From: an uncultured Prevotella sp.
GTDB taxonomy: Bacteria > Bacteroidota > Bacteroidia > Bacteroidales > Bacteroidaceae
NCBI GenBank assembly: GCA_900553595.1
Contig: USEC01000021.1
Span: 1-32,914, forward strand
DNA: 32,914 nt
Direction: 5' to 3'
Under the pieces are notes generated by a model. That model had not been told where the DNA came from, did no database searches, and was given only the letters and a program-made list of their open reading frames with translations. The translations under genes and the position numbers were made by a program. How positions within the stretch are numbered: the first letter of the stretch is position 1; every line of letters starts with the position of its first letter. This document shows positions 15,926 to 23,362 of the stretch, piece by piece.

Positions 15926-16900
15926 TCACACCATACAACTGTAATGATCTACTACTCCGAGCAGACGCTTGTCGGAATCGACGACAAGGACAGTGTGAAT
16001 CTTGTATTTGTTCATTATTTTCTGAATCTCACTGATTTTGGTTGTGGGTCCGACGGACTTGGGATTGCGTGTCACAATGTCATCGACTGTCTTGTCGAAG
16101 AACTTCTCCTGCCACTTTTCCATAGCCCTTCGTATGTCGCCGTCGGTGATAATGCCAGTCACTTTGCCGTCGTCCAGCGTCACACCAAGTCCCAGTTTGC
16201 CCTTGCTCACAAGGATTATGGCCTCGCCAAGATGCATGTCCTTGGGCAGGATAGGCATATCTTCGGTGCGCATCACATCACTTGCAGTGGTGAGAAGACG
16301 CTTGCCAAGCGAGCCACCGGGATGGAACTGTGCAAAATCCTTGGGTTTGAAATCGCGCACTTCCATCAGCGCCACCGCCAGAGCATCGCCCATTGCGAGC
16401 GTAGCAGTAGTGCTGCTCGTCGGTGCGAGATTGAGAGGACAGGCCTCTTTCTGCACCTTCACGTTTATATGAACAGATGAATATTTGGCAAGCAACGATT
16501 CCGGATTGCCGCTCATGCCTATGATCGGGATGTTCATGTGAAGCACCATAGGAATGAAACGAAGCAGTTCGTCGGTCTGTCCGGAGTTGCTTATGGCGAG
16601 AACCACATCGTCGTGCGTCATAACTCCAAGGTCGCCGTGAAAAACATCAAGCGGATTGATGAAGAACGACGGCGTGCCTGTGCTCGAAAGCGTCGCGGCT
16701 ATCTTCGCACCTATATGTCCGCTCTTCCCCACACCGGTCACTATCACCTTGCCGTGACAGTTGTATATGAGTTCAACGGCCTTATCGAAGTTGCCGTCCA
16801 AAAGCGGAATCAACCCCAACAAAGCTTCGGCTTCATCGCGGATGCATTGTGATGCGTATTCTCTCACATGCTTCAAGCGTTCCATTGCTTTAGAATCCAT
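15926..16900 (-). CDS. kdsD: Arabinose-5-phosphate isomerase (KpsF/GutQ family)
   Basis: Converts ribulose 5-phosphate to arabinose 5-phosphate, the first committed step towards Kdo for lipopolysaccharide. The 324-residue protein has a SIS sugar-isomerase domain with GVGKSGHIG at 56-64, the segment NPLDVFHGDLG at 82-92 and SNSGQTDE at 104-111. Two CBS domains follow (about 205-260 and 265-324), the second ending IHTVLVVDSDKRLLGVVD. I start at the ATG at 16900. The frame can be extended two codons to a TTG at 16906, but the ATG is preferable and stands 7 bp after the kdsA stop. It is flanked by kdsA upstream and a phospholipase-D-like gene downstream in one operon. Kdo-8-phosphate phosphatase is not in this cluster. 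Confidence 0.95.
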   Translation of the reverse strand: MDSKAMERLKHVREYASQCIRDEAEALLGLIPLLDGNFDKAVELIYNCHGKVIVTGVGKSGHIGAKIAATLSSTGTPSFFINPLDVFHGDLGVMTHDDVVLAISNSGQTDELLRFIPMVLHMNIPIIGMSGNPESLLAKYSSVHINVKVQKEACPLNLAPTSSTTATLAMGDALAVALMEVRDFKPKDFAQFHPGGSLGKRLLTTASDVMRTEDMPILPKDMHLGEAIILVSKGKLGLGVTLDDGKVTGIITDGDIRRAMEKWQEKFFDKTVDDIVTRNPKSVGPTTKISEIQKIMNKYKIHTVLVVDSDKRLLGVVDHYSCMV

Positions 16901-16907
16901 ATCCAAT

Positions 16908-17663
16908 TTATTCGTTCAATGTTTTAACAAGCTGTTCCAATTCGTCGAGCGGCAACATGTTAGGGCCGTCGCTCAGAGCCTCATCCGGACTGGGATGCAC
17001 CTCGAAGAAGTAGCCCGTTGCGCCGAAAGCCTTTGCCGCCTTTGCCATGGAAGGCACGAAACGACGGTCGCCCGAAGTCTTGCCGCCACCTGCTCCCGGA
17101 CGCTGCACACTGTGCGTGCAGTCCATGATAACGGTAGGAACGATGTCAAGCATATCGGGAATGTTGCGGAAATCGACCACAAGATTATTATAACCATATA
17201 TGTTTCCGCGCTCAGTGAGCCACACATCGGAAGCTCCGGCATCGCGTGCTTTCTCAACGGGATAGACCATATCGGCACCGCTCAGGAACTGCGCTTTCTT
17301 TATATTCACGGTTTTTCCGGTTCTGGCGGCAGCCACAAGCAAGTCTGTCTGACGACAGAGAAAGGCGGGAATCTGTATCACATCCACCACCTGCCCCACT
17401 GCTTCGGCCTGCCAACTCTCATGGATATCGGTGAGGATGCGCAATCCGTACTTTGTCTTCACGTCTTGCAACATCTGCAATCCCTTCTCCAGTCCGGGAC
17501 CGCGGAACGACTTTATCGATGTGCGGTTGGCTTTGTCGAATGAAGCCTTGAAGATGATTTCCACCCCAAGACGACTGTTTATCTCCACAAGTCGCTCAGC
17601 AACGGTGTCAAGAAGCTGCTCCGACTCTATCACACATGGTCCTGCTATAAAAACTGGCTGCAT
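16908..17663 (-). CDS. kdsA: 3-deoxy-8-phosphooctulonate synthase
   Basis: Condenses phosphoenolpyruvate with arabinose 5-phosphate to give Kdo 8-phosphate. The 251-residue protein begins FIAGPCVIES and continues with FKASFDKANRTS, FRGPGLEKGL, LTDIHE, QIPAFLCRQTDLL, a TERG.IYGYNNLVVDFR segment, DCTHSVQRPG and FFEVHPSPDEALSDGPN, covering the barrel of the family. The open frame extends to 17738, but that ATG lies inside the -7 box of the likely promoter (17736-17743), so it cannot be the start; ATG 17663 fits. The resulting protein is slightly short at the N-terminus compared with E. coli KdsA (284 residues). First gene of the kdsA-kdsD-phospholipase-D-like operon. Confidence 0.95.
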   Translation of the reverse strand: MQPVFIAGPCVIESEQLLDTVAERLVEINSRLGVEIIFKASFDKANRTSIKSFRGPGLEKGLQMLQDVKTKYGLRILTDIHESWQAEAVGQVVDVIQIPAFLCRQTDLLVAAARTGKTVNIKKAQFLSGADMVYPVEKARDAGASDVWLTERGNIYGYNNLVVDFRNIPDMLDIVPTVIMDCTHSVQRPGAGGGKTSGDRRFVPSMAKAAKAFGATGYFFEVHPSPDEALSDGPNMLPLDELEQLVKTLNE

Positions 17664-17735
17664 AAATCCGATTATTGATTGCTTTTTCGTAGAAAAAATT
17701 CGAGGTGCATTGCCAATCATCTGACAATACACCTG

Positions 17736-17765
17736 CAAAGGTAATACATTTTAAATAAAAAGAAA
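17736..17765 (-). promoter_or_regulatory. Promoter of the kdsA operon
   Basis: On the minus strand TTTC (17762-17765), 18 nt, then TACCTTTG (17736-17743). Transcription should begin near 17729, about 66 nt upstream of the kdsA ATG. It lies within 50 bp of the end of the preceding LuxR-type gene. Confidence 0.75.
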
Positions 17766-17807
17766 AATGTTGTGCCGTTTTATTGCAGTTTGCACTGCTT
17801 TTCCCGA

Positions 17808-18416
17808 CTATATGTCTGCCACATCCACATAACCGTGCATCACGGCATAGATGGTAAGTGCCGACACGCTCTTCATTCCGAGTTTGTCCATCACGTTTTT
17901 CCGGTGGGTCACTACGGTGGGGATACTTATGTTCAGCATATCGGCAACCTGCTTGTTCATATATCCCTTTGCGACGAGGGTCATAACCTCTATCTCCCGC
18001 TTTGTGAGCTGGTTTCCGTGACACTCGTGCGCGACATGGGTCGGCGGCAGGTTGCGCCCTTTTGCATGGGCATGCTGTTCCAATGCGAGTATGGAGCGCA
18101 CAAGATGCTTCTCCGGCTGTGACACGCAGATGGAATGAAAGTCGCCCACTCCCGACTCCTCGAAAGCCAGTTGTGTGAGCACAATGGTCTTATGGCGGTT
18201 GGCGGCAAAGAACGCCATGTTGCCGAGCACCACGCGGGTATCGGCAAAATAATGGTAGTACTGTTCCGGATGATTGGCAGACAGTTCGGCAAAAGAGCCG
18301 TAAGCGTCCACCTGCATCATCGGCATCACCGATTGCAATATATGCTTCAACCCTAACACTGCGAGAGTGTTAGGGTCGATTATCGCTATGCGTGGTATTC
18401 TGTTCTGATGTTGCAT
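17808..18416 (-). CDS. LuxR/NarL-type regulator with a degenerate receiver domain
   Basis: A 202-residue cytoplasmic transcription factor. The N-terminal part (about 8-110) resembles a response-regulator receiver: an acidic residue at D14 and the LTQ segment near 80-82 remain, but the third strand reads RVVLGN, so the usual phospho-aspartate is missing. The C-terminal NarL/LuxR helix-turn-helix spans about 137-200 (LTKREIEVMTLVAKGYMNKQ and what follows). It is close to the DNA-binding domain of the hemerythrin regulator at 23363-24319: 28 of 64 residues identical by eye. I start at ATG 18416, 4 bp after the nrdG stop; the longer frame to 18473 would overlap nrdG. It is the third gene of the anaerobic ribonucleotide reductase operon, so a redox or oxygen role is likely. 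Targets unknown. An 11-bp hairpin lies in its codons 14-23. Confidence 0.85.
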   Translation of the reverse strand: MQHQNRIPRIAIIDPNTLAVLGLKHILQSVMPMMQVDAYGSFAELSANHPEQYYHYFADTRVVLGNMAFFAANRHKTIVLTQLAFEESGVGDFHSICVSQPEKHLVRSILALEQHAHAKGRNLPPTHVAHECHGNQLTKREIEVMTLVAKGYMNKQVADMLNISIPTVVTHRKNVMDKLGMKSVSALTIYAVMHGYVDVADI

Positions 18417-18420
18417 GCTT

Positions 18421-18888
18421 TTATTTTTTCCAGAATCGTGATGTGATGTCGGTAAAATCGTCGCCCACAGCACGCTTGTACAGGCGCTGGTTTGTCGTGC
18501 GTTCCTTCAGACAGCCGAGGTGCTCGATGTAGGGGCCGAGCTTCACATAGTCGAACACTTTTCTGTTTATGCCTGCCGGTATGCGTTGCCTGCCGCTATA
18601 CCATGCCACCTTCATCTCCGGATGTTCACGGTGCATGTAGCTTGCGAGGCGTTCCACATACTCCGGTTCGGCATCGCCGCCCATGAAGCACACGCAGGTC
18701 ACCTCGTTCTTGTACTCGGCCATGAACCGGTCGAGCACCATAGGAGTGAGCGGTTCGCCTATGTCCTGCCACAGATACTGGCTGTGGCAGCTCGGACAAC
18801 GGCACGGGCAGTTGGTGATGTTTATGGAAAGCGTCACTTCATCGGGTATTTCCTGAAAGACGATTCCTGTGTTAAGATATTTCAGCAT
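18421..18888 (-). CDS. nrdG: Anaerobic ribonucleotide reductase activating protein
   Basis: Radical-SAM activase that generates the glycyl radical on NrdD, using S-adenosylmethionine and a 4Fe-4S cluster. The 155-residue protein has the cluster motif C27-x3-C31-x2-C34 in NCPCRCPSCHS, with an extra C29, and the GGDAEPE segment near 85-91 expected for SAM binding. The length is normal for the compact NrdG family. It starts 5 bp after nrdD and ends 4 bp before the LuxR-type gene, so the three are one operon. Confidence 0.95.
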   Translation of the reverse strand: MLKYLNTGIVFQEIPDEVTLSINITNCPCRCPSCHSQYLWQDIGEPLTPMVLDRFMAEYKNEVTCVCFMGGDAEPEYVERLASYMHREHPEMKVAWYSGRQRIPAGINRKVFDYVKLGPYIEHLGCLKERTTNQRLYKRAVGDDFTDITSRFWKK

Positions 18889-18893
18889 GATGT

Positions 18894-20996
18894 TCAGGCT
18901 TCTGCATATTTGTTCTTTTCGGCATAGTAACGACGGCTTGCCTCCTGCTGGCGAGCCTTCGAGAAGTTGCTGACACGCTTCAGATAGCCAATGATGCGTG
19001 TCATGTAATCAACGTTCTCGCTGCCGCAATGCGGACATTTCTTGAGGTAACGCTTGTCGATGTATCCGCAGTCGTTGCAGATTGTATTCGGGATATTGAA
19101 TGTGAAGTAGTTGCATCCTTCCTTGGCAGCCACGCGCAACAGCTGGCGATACTGTGCCTGCGAGAGGTGCTCCTCAAGGTTCATGTGCAGCGCCGAGCCT
19201 CCCGTGAGGTGCTCGATGTAGGGTGCTCCGTGCATCTTGAACTTGTCCATGATGTTGAGGCTGTCGTCCTCCACCACATAGAAGTAGCTGTTGTAGCAGT
19301 CGCGCGGCACGAAGTAGCCGTCTTCCCTATCCCACTTTGCGTGCTTCACGCCCACGTTCTCGGCAGGAATCATCTCGCAGTTGAAGAGCACTTCCTTTGT
19401 GCGATACTGCACGTTGTACTTCTCCACGAGTCCGAGCACGGTCTGCACGAATGCCAGATAGTCAGGATTGTCGGTGATTTTCAGTCCCATGAATTCGGCA
19501 GCCTCAACGAGTCCGTTCACACCGATGGTGAGATACTGGCGTCCCATGTTTATGTAACCGGCGTCGAACAGCGGCAGCATACCATGCTTCTGCAGTTCCT
19601 TGAGGTTCTCGTTGTATGCGAGCTGCACCTTATGACAGAGGTCTATCACCCCACTGAGGTACTCCTTGTAGTCGAGCTTGTTGTTCACGGCGTACTGTAT
19701 GCAGCGGTTCAGGTTGATGGTGAGCACGCTCTTCGAACCTGTCGATACGCCTCCCGCACCGAGAGTATAGCTGAATCCGTTGTCCTGAATCTCGTTGCGC
19801 AGACGGCAGCAGGAACTCAGTGAGTCGGCATTGTCGCTCATATAAGTGAAGAAGGAGTGTCCCTCCGAATACATTTCGGCAGTGAAGTCGCCCCATTCCT
19901 TATCTATAACGTCGCCGTCCTTTGCAAGCAACGCCATTGTTTCCACGGGGAATGTGAGCACGGTCTTGGTGCGCTCCTTGTTGAACCACTTCATGAAACG
20001 CTTCTGAAGCCATGACAGTCCGTCCCAGTCGGGGCGTGAGCCGTCGGGGAAGCGGAACTCTCCGAAGAGGCTTTCAAAGTATGGTTTGTCATAATATGCG
20101 ATGTTCCAGAACACAGCCTGATAGTTGCGTGCGCCCGTAGGCTGGTTTATCGAATAGACAATCTGCTCGAAACAGTCGGTGATAACCTTGTCGATGGAGC
20201 GCTGTTTGAGCGAGAGGTCCACCACCTTCTCCACGTCCTTCCAGTAGTCGGTGCCGTATTCCTTTCCAATGAAGTAGTTGAGATACATGAGGAACTCCGG
20301 TGTGGCACATGCGCCGCTGAGCATACTCGACACCATGAACACCATATTGACGAATCCTCCGCAGAACGACTTCAGGTTTGTAGGGGCTGTGGAGTTGCCG
20401 CCGATTGACGTAGTGCCGCCGATGAGCCATGGATACATCGTTATCGACGCACAGTAGTTGGCGAGCGAGGTCTCGTCGTTCTTATATATAAAGTGGTGCT
20501 TGAGCTTGTCGATGTATTCGTCGGCGAGATCCTTGCCATACATCTTCTTGATGCGGTCGGTGAGCAGACGGCGGTTCAGACGTATGAAGCCAGACTTGGG
20601 AAGTTCGCCTATGAGTGTCGCGATGTTCTTGTGTTCCACGTTGGCATTGGCGTCGTACTTCGAGCCGGTAGCGGCGTTCGACGCATTGCAGTAGTCGGTG
20701 AGGAACTTCAGTTTCTCCATAGTCTCGCGGTCTTCGGTGTGGCGCTGACGGTAGAGCATGAACGATTTGGCCACCTTGAAGAAGCCTTCTGCCATCAAAG
20801 CCTCCTCCACCTGGTTCTGAATATCCTCTACGGTGATGCCTTCATGAATATCCAGACGGCTGATGATCTTTGATATTGCATTGAGGTCGATCTGTTCATC
20901 AACCGACTGGAATGCCTTTATCACGGCATTCATTATCTTGTCTAATGAGAAGCGGTCCTGAGAACCGTCACGCTTGGTAATTTTGAAGTTCTCCAT
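18894..20996 (-). CDS. nrdD: Anaerobic (class III) ribonucleoside-triphosphate reductase
   Basis: Oxygen-sensitive glycyl-radical enzyme that reduces ribonucleoside triphosphates to deoxyribonucleotides for DNA synthesis under anaerobiosis. From the ATG at 20996 it is 700 residues. Residues 1 to about 95 form the ATP-cone regulatory domain (FKITKRDGSQDRFSLDKI and onward). The catalytic barrel follows, containing the STGSKSVLTINLNR segment. The C-terminus has the four zinc cysteines C640, C643, C655 and C658 (CNDCG and CPHCG), then the glycyl radical site G670 in RIIGYLKR. The longer frame, to 21041, adds 15 unconserved residues and is less likely. The gene is preceded by a leader of about 210 nt with repeated palindromes and followed at once by nrdG. 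Confidence 0.96.
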   Translation of the reverse strand: MENFKITKRDGSQDRFSLDKIMNAVIKAFQSVDEQIDLNAISKIISRLDIHEGITVEDIQNQVEEALMAEGFFKVAKSFMLYRQRHTEDRETMEKLKFLTDYCNASNAATGSKYDANANVEHKNIATLIGELPKSGFIRLNRRLLTDRIKKMYGKDLADEYIDKLKHHFIYKNDETSLANYCASITMYPWLIGGTTSIGGNSTAPTNLKSFCGGFVNMVFMVSSMLSGACATPEFLMYLNYFIGKEYGTDYWKDVEKVVDLSLKQRSIDKVITDCFEQIVYSINQPTGARNYQAVFWNIAYYDKPYFESLFGEFRFPDGSRPDWDGLSWLQKRFMKWFNKERTKTVLTFPVETMALLAKDGDVIDKEWGDFTAEMYSEGHSFFTYMSDNADSLSSCCRLRNEIQDNGFSYTLGAGGVSTGSKSVLTINLNRCIQYAVNNKLDYKEYLSGVIDLCHKVQLAYNENLKELQKHGMLPLFDAGYINMGRQYLTIGVNGLVEAAEFMGLKITDNPDYLAFVQTVLGLVEKYNVQYRTKEVLFNCEMIPAENVGVKHAKWDREDGYFVPRDCYNSYFYVVEDDSLNIMDKFKMHGAPYIEHLTGGSALHMNLEEHLSQAQYRQLLRVAAKEGCNYFTFNIPNTICNDCGYIDKRYLKKCPHCGSENVDYMTRIIGYLKRVSNFSKARQQEASRRYYAEKNKYAEA

Positions 20997-21091
20997 TTCT
21001 ATTCGGTGTATTGTTATTTGTCTTTGGGTTTTGTAATTCAATATAGAGTTGTCATTCTTTTTTCACACATCGTTTCATTCGCGAAGCCTGT

Positions 21092-21161
21092 AAAAGTTTT
21101 CTGTTTTGGGAAACTTTTTCGTTTTCGTCTTTCAAAAAGTTTTCCGTTTTGTCAAACTTTT
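21092..21161 (-). repeat. Two 27-bp direct repeats with palindromic arms in the nrdD leader
   Basis: Positions 21092-21118 and 21135-21161 match at 23 of 27 positions, with starts 43 bp apart. Each has arms AAAAGTTT and AAACTTTT around an 11-nt centre rich in GTTTTG. A third, weaker pair (AAAAAGT and AAACTT) follows at about 21162-21184. All lie in the transcribed leader if the -7 box at 21212-21219 is used, so they could be RNA hairpins or protein-binding sites. Confidence 0.75.
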
Positions 21162-21211
21162 AAAAAGTCCGGTAAAGAAAACTTCTTCATACAGCTTCAA
21201 GGAAACTGCTG

Positions 21212-21219
21212 CAAAGATA
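21212..21219 (-). promoter_or_regulatory. -7 box of the nrdDG-luxR operon
   Basis: TATCTTTG on the minus strand, an exact TAnnTTTG match. TTG is present about 22 nt upstream. Transcription near 21205 would give a leader of about 210 nt carrying the palindromic repeats. Confidence 0.65.
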
Positions 21220-21475
21220 ATATAAAAAAACGATTTCATTACAACAAAATTGAAATATTAACAGAAAAAAATCATCATCCACAGGTCACAAAAACGCACC
21301 CGTCCTACAGTAATAATTTGAGCAAAACCTACATCATCCGCAATACCAACAGGTTAGCATAGCAAGTGAACGAATGTTACCCCACCCGTCAAAAAAAGCA
21401 GTCCAGTCTTGCTAAAATCACAGATTCGCACCAACAGGCGAAAAGCACTACAGGCGGCATAAAGTCAGAACAGAA

Positions 21476-21507
21476 TTTCCGTATGTGCCAAACATTTGCT
21501 AACTTTG
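21476..21507 (+). promoter_or_regulatory. Promoter of the GH109 gene
   Basis: TTTC (21476-21479), 20 nt, then TAACTTTG (21500-21507), an exact -7 box. A start near 21514 leaves about 30 nt before the ATG at 21544. Confidence 0.7.
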
Positions 21508-21543
21508 TAACAAACAACCACATTATTAAATATATAAGAACTT

Positions 21544-23199
21544 ATGAAAACATTCAATCTATTCAGTCTGGCCTTTGCCTCGCTGCTCACACTGGGCACG
21601 CTGACAACAAACGCACAGTCGCTTTCGCCATCGACCAAGTGGCACTGGAACAAGGGGAAAATCGTAATCGAGACTCCGGAGCGTCCTGCCGGACAGAAGG
21701 ATGTGCTCAATCTGCGCCTGCCCAAGATGAAGACTGTGCGCGTGGGATTCGTCGGTCTGGGAATGCGCGGGCCGAGTGCCGTGGCCGATTTCTGCCTTAT
21801 TCCAGGCGTACAGATTGTTGCCCTCTGCGACTTTGAGCAGGAACGCGCCGAAAAGCAGAACGAACTTCTGCGCAAGAACGGGCTCGCCCCTGCCGCCGTC
21901 TATTACGGAGAGAAGGGTTACGAAGAACTGTGCAGACGCCCGGACATCGACCTTGTGTATATAGCCACCGACTGGGCGCACCACGCAGTGGTCGCAAAAT
22001 GCGCCATGGAGAACGGCAAGAACGTGGCCGACGAGGTGCCTTCGGCAATGAATCTGGAGGAGTGCTGGGAACTTGTGAACCTTGCAGAAAAGGAACAACT
22101 CAACTGTATGATTCTCGAAAACTGCTGCTACGACTGGTTTGAAATGCGCACCCTCAACATGGCACAGCACGGCGTGTTCGGCGAGATACTCCGTGCCCAG
22201 GGTGCATACATACACAACCTCGACGAGTTCTGGGACTACTACTGGAAAAATCCGGACGGCTCCGACCCCGAACAGCTCGGATGGCGACTGAAATACAACC
22301 GTGAGAACCGCGGCGACCTATATGCCACACACGGCCTCGGACCCGTGGCTCAGGCTCTCGACATTCACCGTGGCGACCGCATGACAACGCTTGTGGCGAT
22401 GGACACCAAGAGCGTCAATGGCAAGGCTCTCGTGGAAAAGCGCACTGGCAAGCCATGCAACGACTTCCGCAACGGCGACCACACCACCACACTCATACGC
22501 ACCGCCAACAAGAAGGTGATAGAGCTGCAGCACAACGTGATGACACCACAGCCTTACAACCGCCTCTACCAGCTCACCGGAACAAAGGGCTTCGCCAACA
22601 AATATCCCGTTGAAGGCTACGCCATAGACGGCGCACAACTCGCGACTACGGGCAACCAACCGCAGGTGGACAACCTCTCTTCGCACAGTTTCATGCCCGC
22701 AGAGCAGCGCAAGGCACTCGAAGAGAAATACGAAAGCCCCATACTGAAGAAGTTCGGCGAACTCGCAAAGGAAGTGGGAGGACATGGCGGCATGGACTTC
22801 GTGATGACTGCACGCCTCGTATATTGCCTGCAAAACGGACTGCCACTCGATATGGATGTCTATGACCTGGCTGAATGGTGCTCCATCGGAGAACTCAGTG
22901 CCCTGTCGATGGACAACGACTGCGCCTCGGTGACATTCCCCGACTTCACACGCGGACTCTGGAACAAGACGAAAGGATACAGGCACGCCTACGCCACTGC
23001 CGAAGAAGAGGCTGCTACAGAAGCCACTGCCGAAGCATTCACCAAGGCTTTCAAGGCTGCAACAGCAAAGTGCAACCTCTGGAATCTGTACGACAATGTG
23101 AAGAATGCAAAGACCCCTGCTGCCAAGAAGAAGGCACAGGCGGCACTCGACAAAGCCAAGGCAAAAGCCATGACTATGACAGCAAAAGCAACAAAATAA
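21544..23199 (+). CDS. Secreted GH109-type (Gfo/Idh/MocA) glycosidase with a Lys/Ala-rich C-terminus
   Basis: A 551-residue NAD-dependent glycosidase-like protein of the family that includes alpha-N-acetylgalactosaminidases, which act on terminal alpha-GalNAc. The Sec signal covers about 1-24 (ending TTNA). The Rossmann fold has GFVGLGMRGP at 68-77 for NAD. The C-terminal alpha/beta domain carries NRENRGDLYATHGLGPVAQALDIHRGDR at 252-279, split here as two conserved blocks: RGDLYATHGLGPVAQ and DIHRGDR. From about 484 the chain continues with an alanine/lysine/glutamate-rich extension ending AKAKAMTMTAKATK, which other GH109 proteins (about 450 residues) do not, as far as I know, have. Such a tail could be helical or coiled-coil and cell-wall or mucin associated; no function is established. 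It has its own promoter and is followed by the double-hairpin repeat. An oxidoreductase role is the alternative. Confidence 0.88.
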   Translation: MKTFNLFSLAFASLLTLGTLTTNAQSLSPSTKWHWNKGKIVIETPERPAGQKDVLNLRLPKMKTVRVGFVGLGMRGPSAVADFCLIPGVQIVALCDFEQERAEKQNELLRKNGLAPAAVYYGEKGYEELCRRPDIDLVYIATDWAHHAVVAKCAMENGKNVADEVPSAMNLEECWELVNLAEKEQLNCMILENCCYDWFEMRTLNMAQHGVFGEILRAQGAYIHNLDEFWDYYWKNPDGSDPEQLGWRLKYNRENRGDLYATHGLGPVAQALDIHRGDRMTTLVAMDTKSVNGKALVEKRTGKPCNDFRNGDHTTTLIRTANKKVIELQHNVMTPQPYNRLYQLTGTKGFANKYPVEGYAIDGAQLATTGNQPQVDNLSSHSFMPAEQRKALEEKYESPILKKFGELAKEVGGHGGMDFVMTARLVYCLQNGLPLDMDVYDLAEWCSIGELSALSMDNDCASVTFPDFTRGLWNKTKGYRHAYATAEEEAATEATAEAFTKAFKAATAKCNLWNLYDNVKNAKTPAAKKKAQAALDKAKAKAMTMTAKATK

Positions 23200-23212
23200 A
23201 ACATTCCGTTTT

Positions 23213-23296
23213 CAAAGAAGCCTTGTTTGCACACCAAACAAGGCTTCTTTGCGTTATAAACAAGGCTTGTTTCGAGTGCAAACAAGCCTTGTTTTT
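23213..23296. repeat. Double hairpin made of inverted copies of the short repeat
   Basis: Two adjacent perfect hairpins built from the core seen at 93-110 and 12093-12180. The first has 16-bp arms (23213-23228 and 23236-23251) with loop GCACACC. The second has 15-bp arms (23258-23272 and 23280-23294) with loop CGAGTGC; the loops correspond to the GCACTC linker of the tandem array. It lies between the ends of two convergent genes, starting 13 bp after the GH109 stop. It probably serves as a two-way terminator, although the T tract is short. Confidence 0.9.
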
Positions 23297-23362
23297 AGGC
23301 CACACATAACTTGCTGAAAATCAAAGAGAAAGAAATCCAGCCAACTGCAAGCATTCCTGCGC

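Larger units (their letters stand above)
20997..21543. other. Divergent intergenic region between nrdD and the GH109 gene
   Basis: No convincing gene; short frames across it have no protein-like composition. It contains the nrdD leader (20997 to about 21205) with two 27-bp repeats, the nrdD -7 box (21212-21219), an AT-rich middle without recognisable features, and the GH109 promoter (21476-21507). Confidence 0.65.

Noticed and set aside
17785..17798. Small hairpin GCAGT/ACTGC as terminator of the LuxR-type gene
   Set aside because: Only a 5-bp stem without a proper T run on the minus strand; too weak to call.
21006..21362. 118-residue plus-strand frame in the nrdD leader region
   Set aside because: It crosses the nrdD promoter and repeated palindromes and has low-complexity K/F/N composition; no start signal or homolog recognised.
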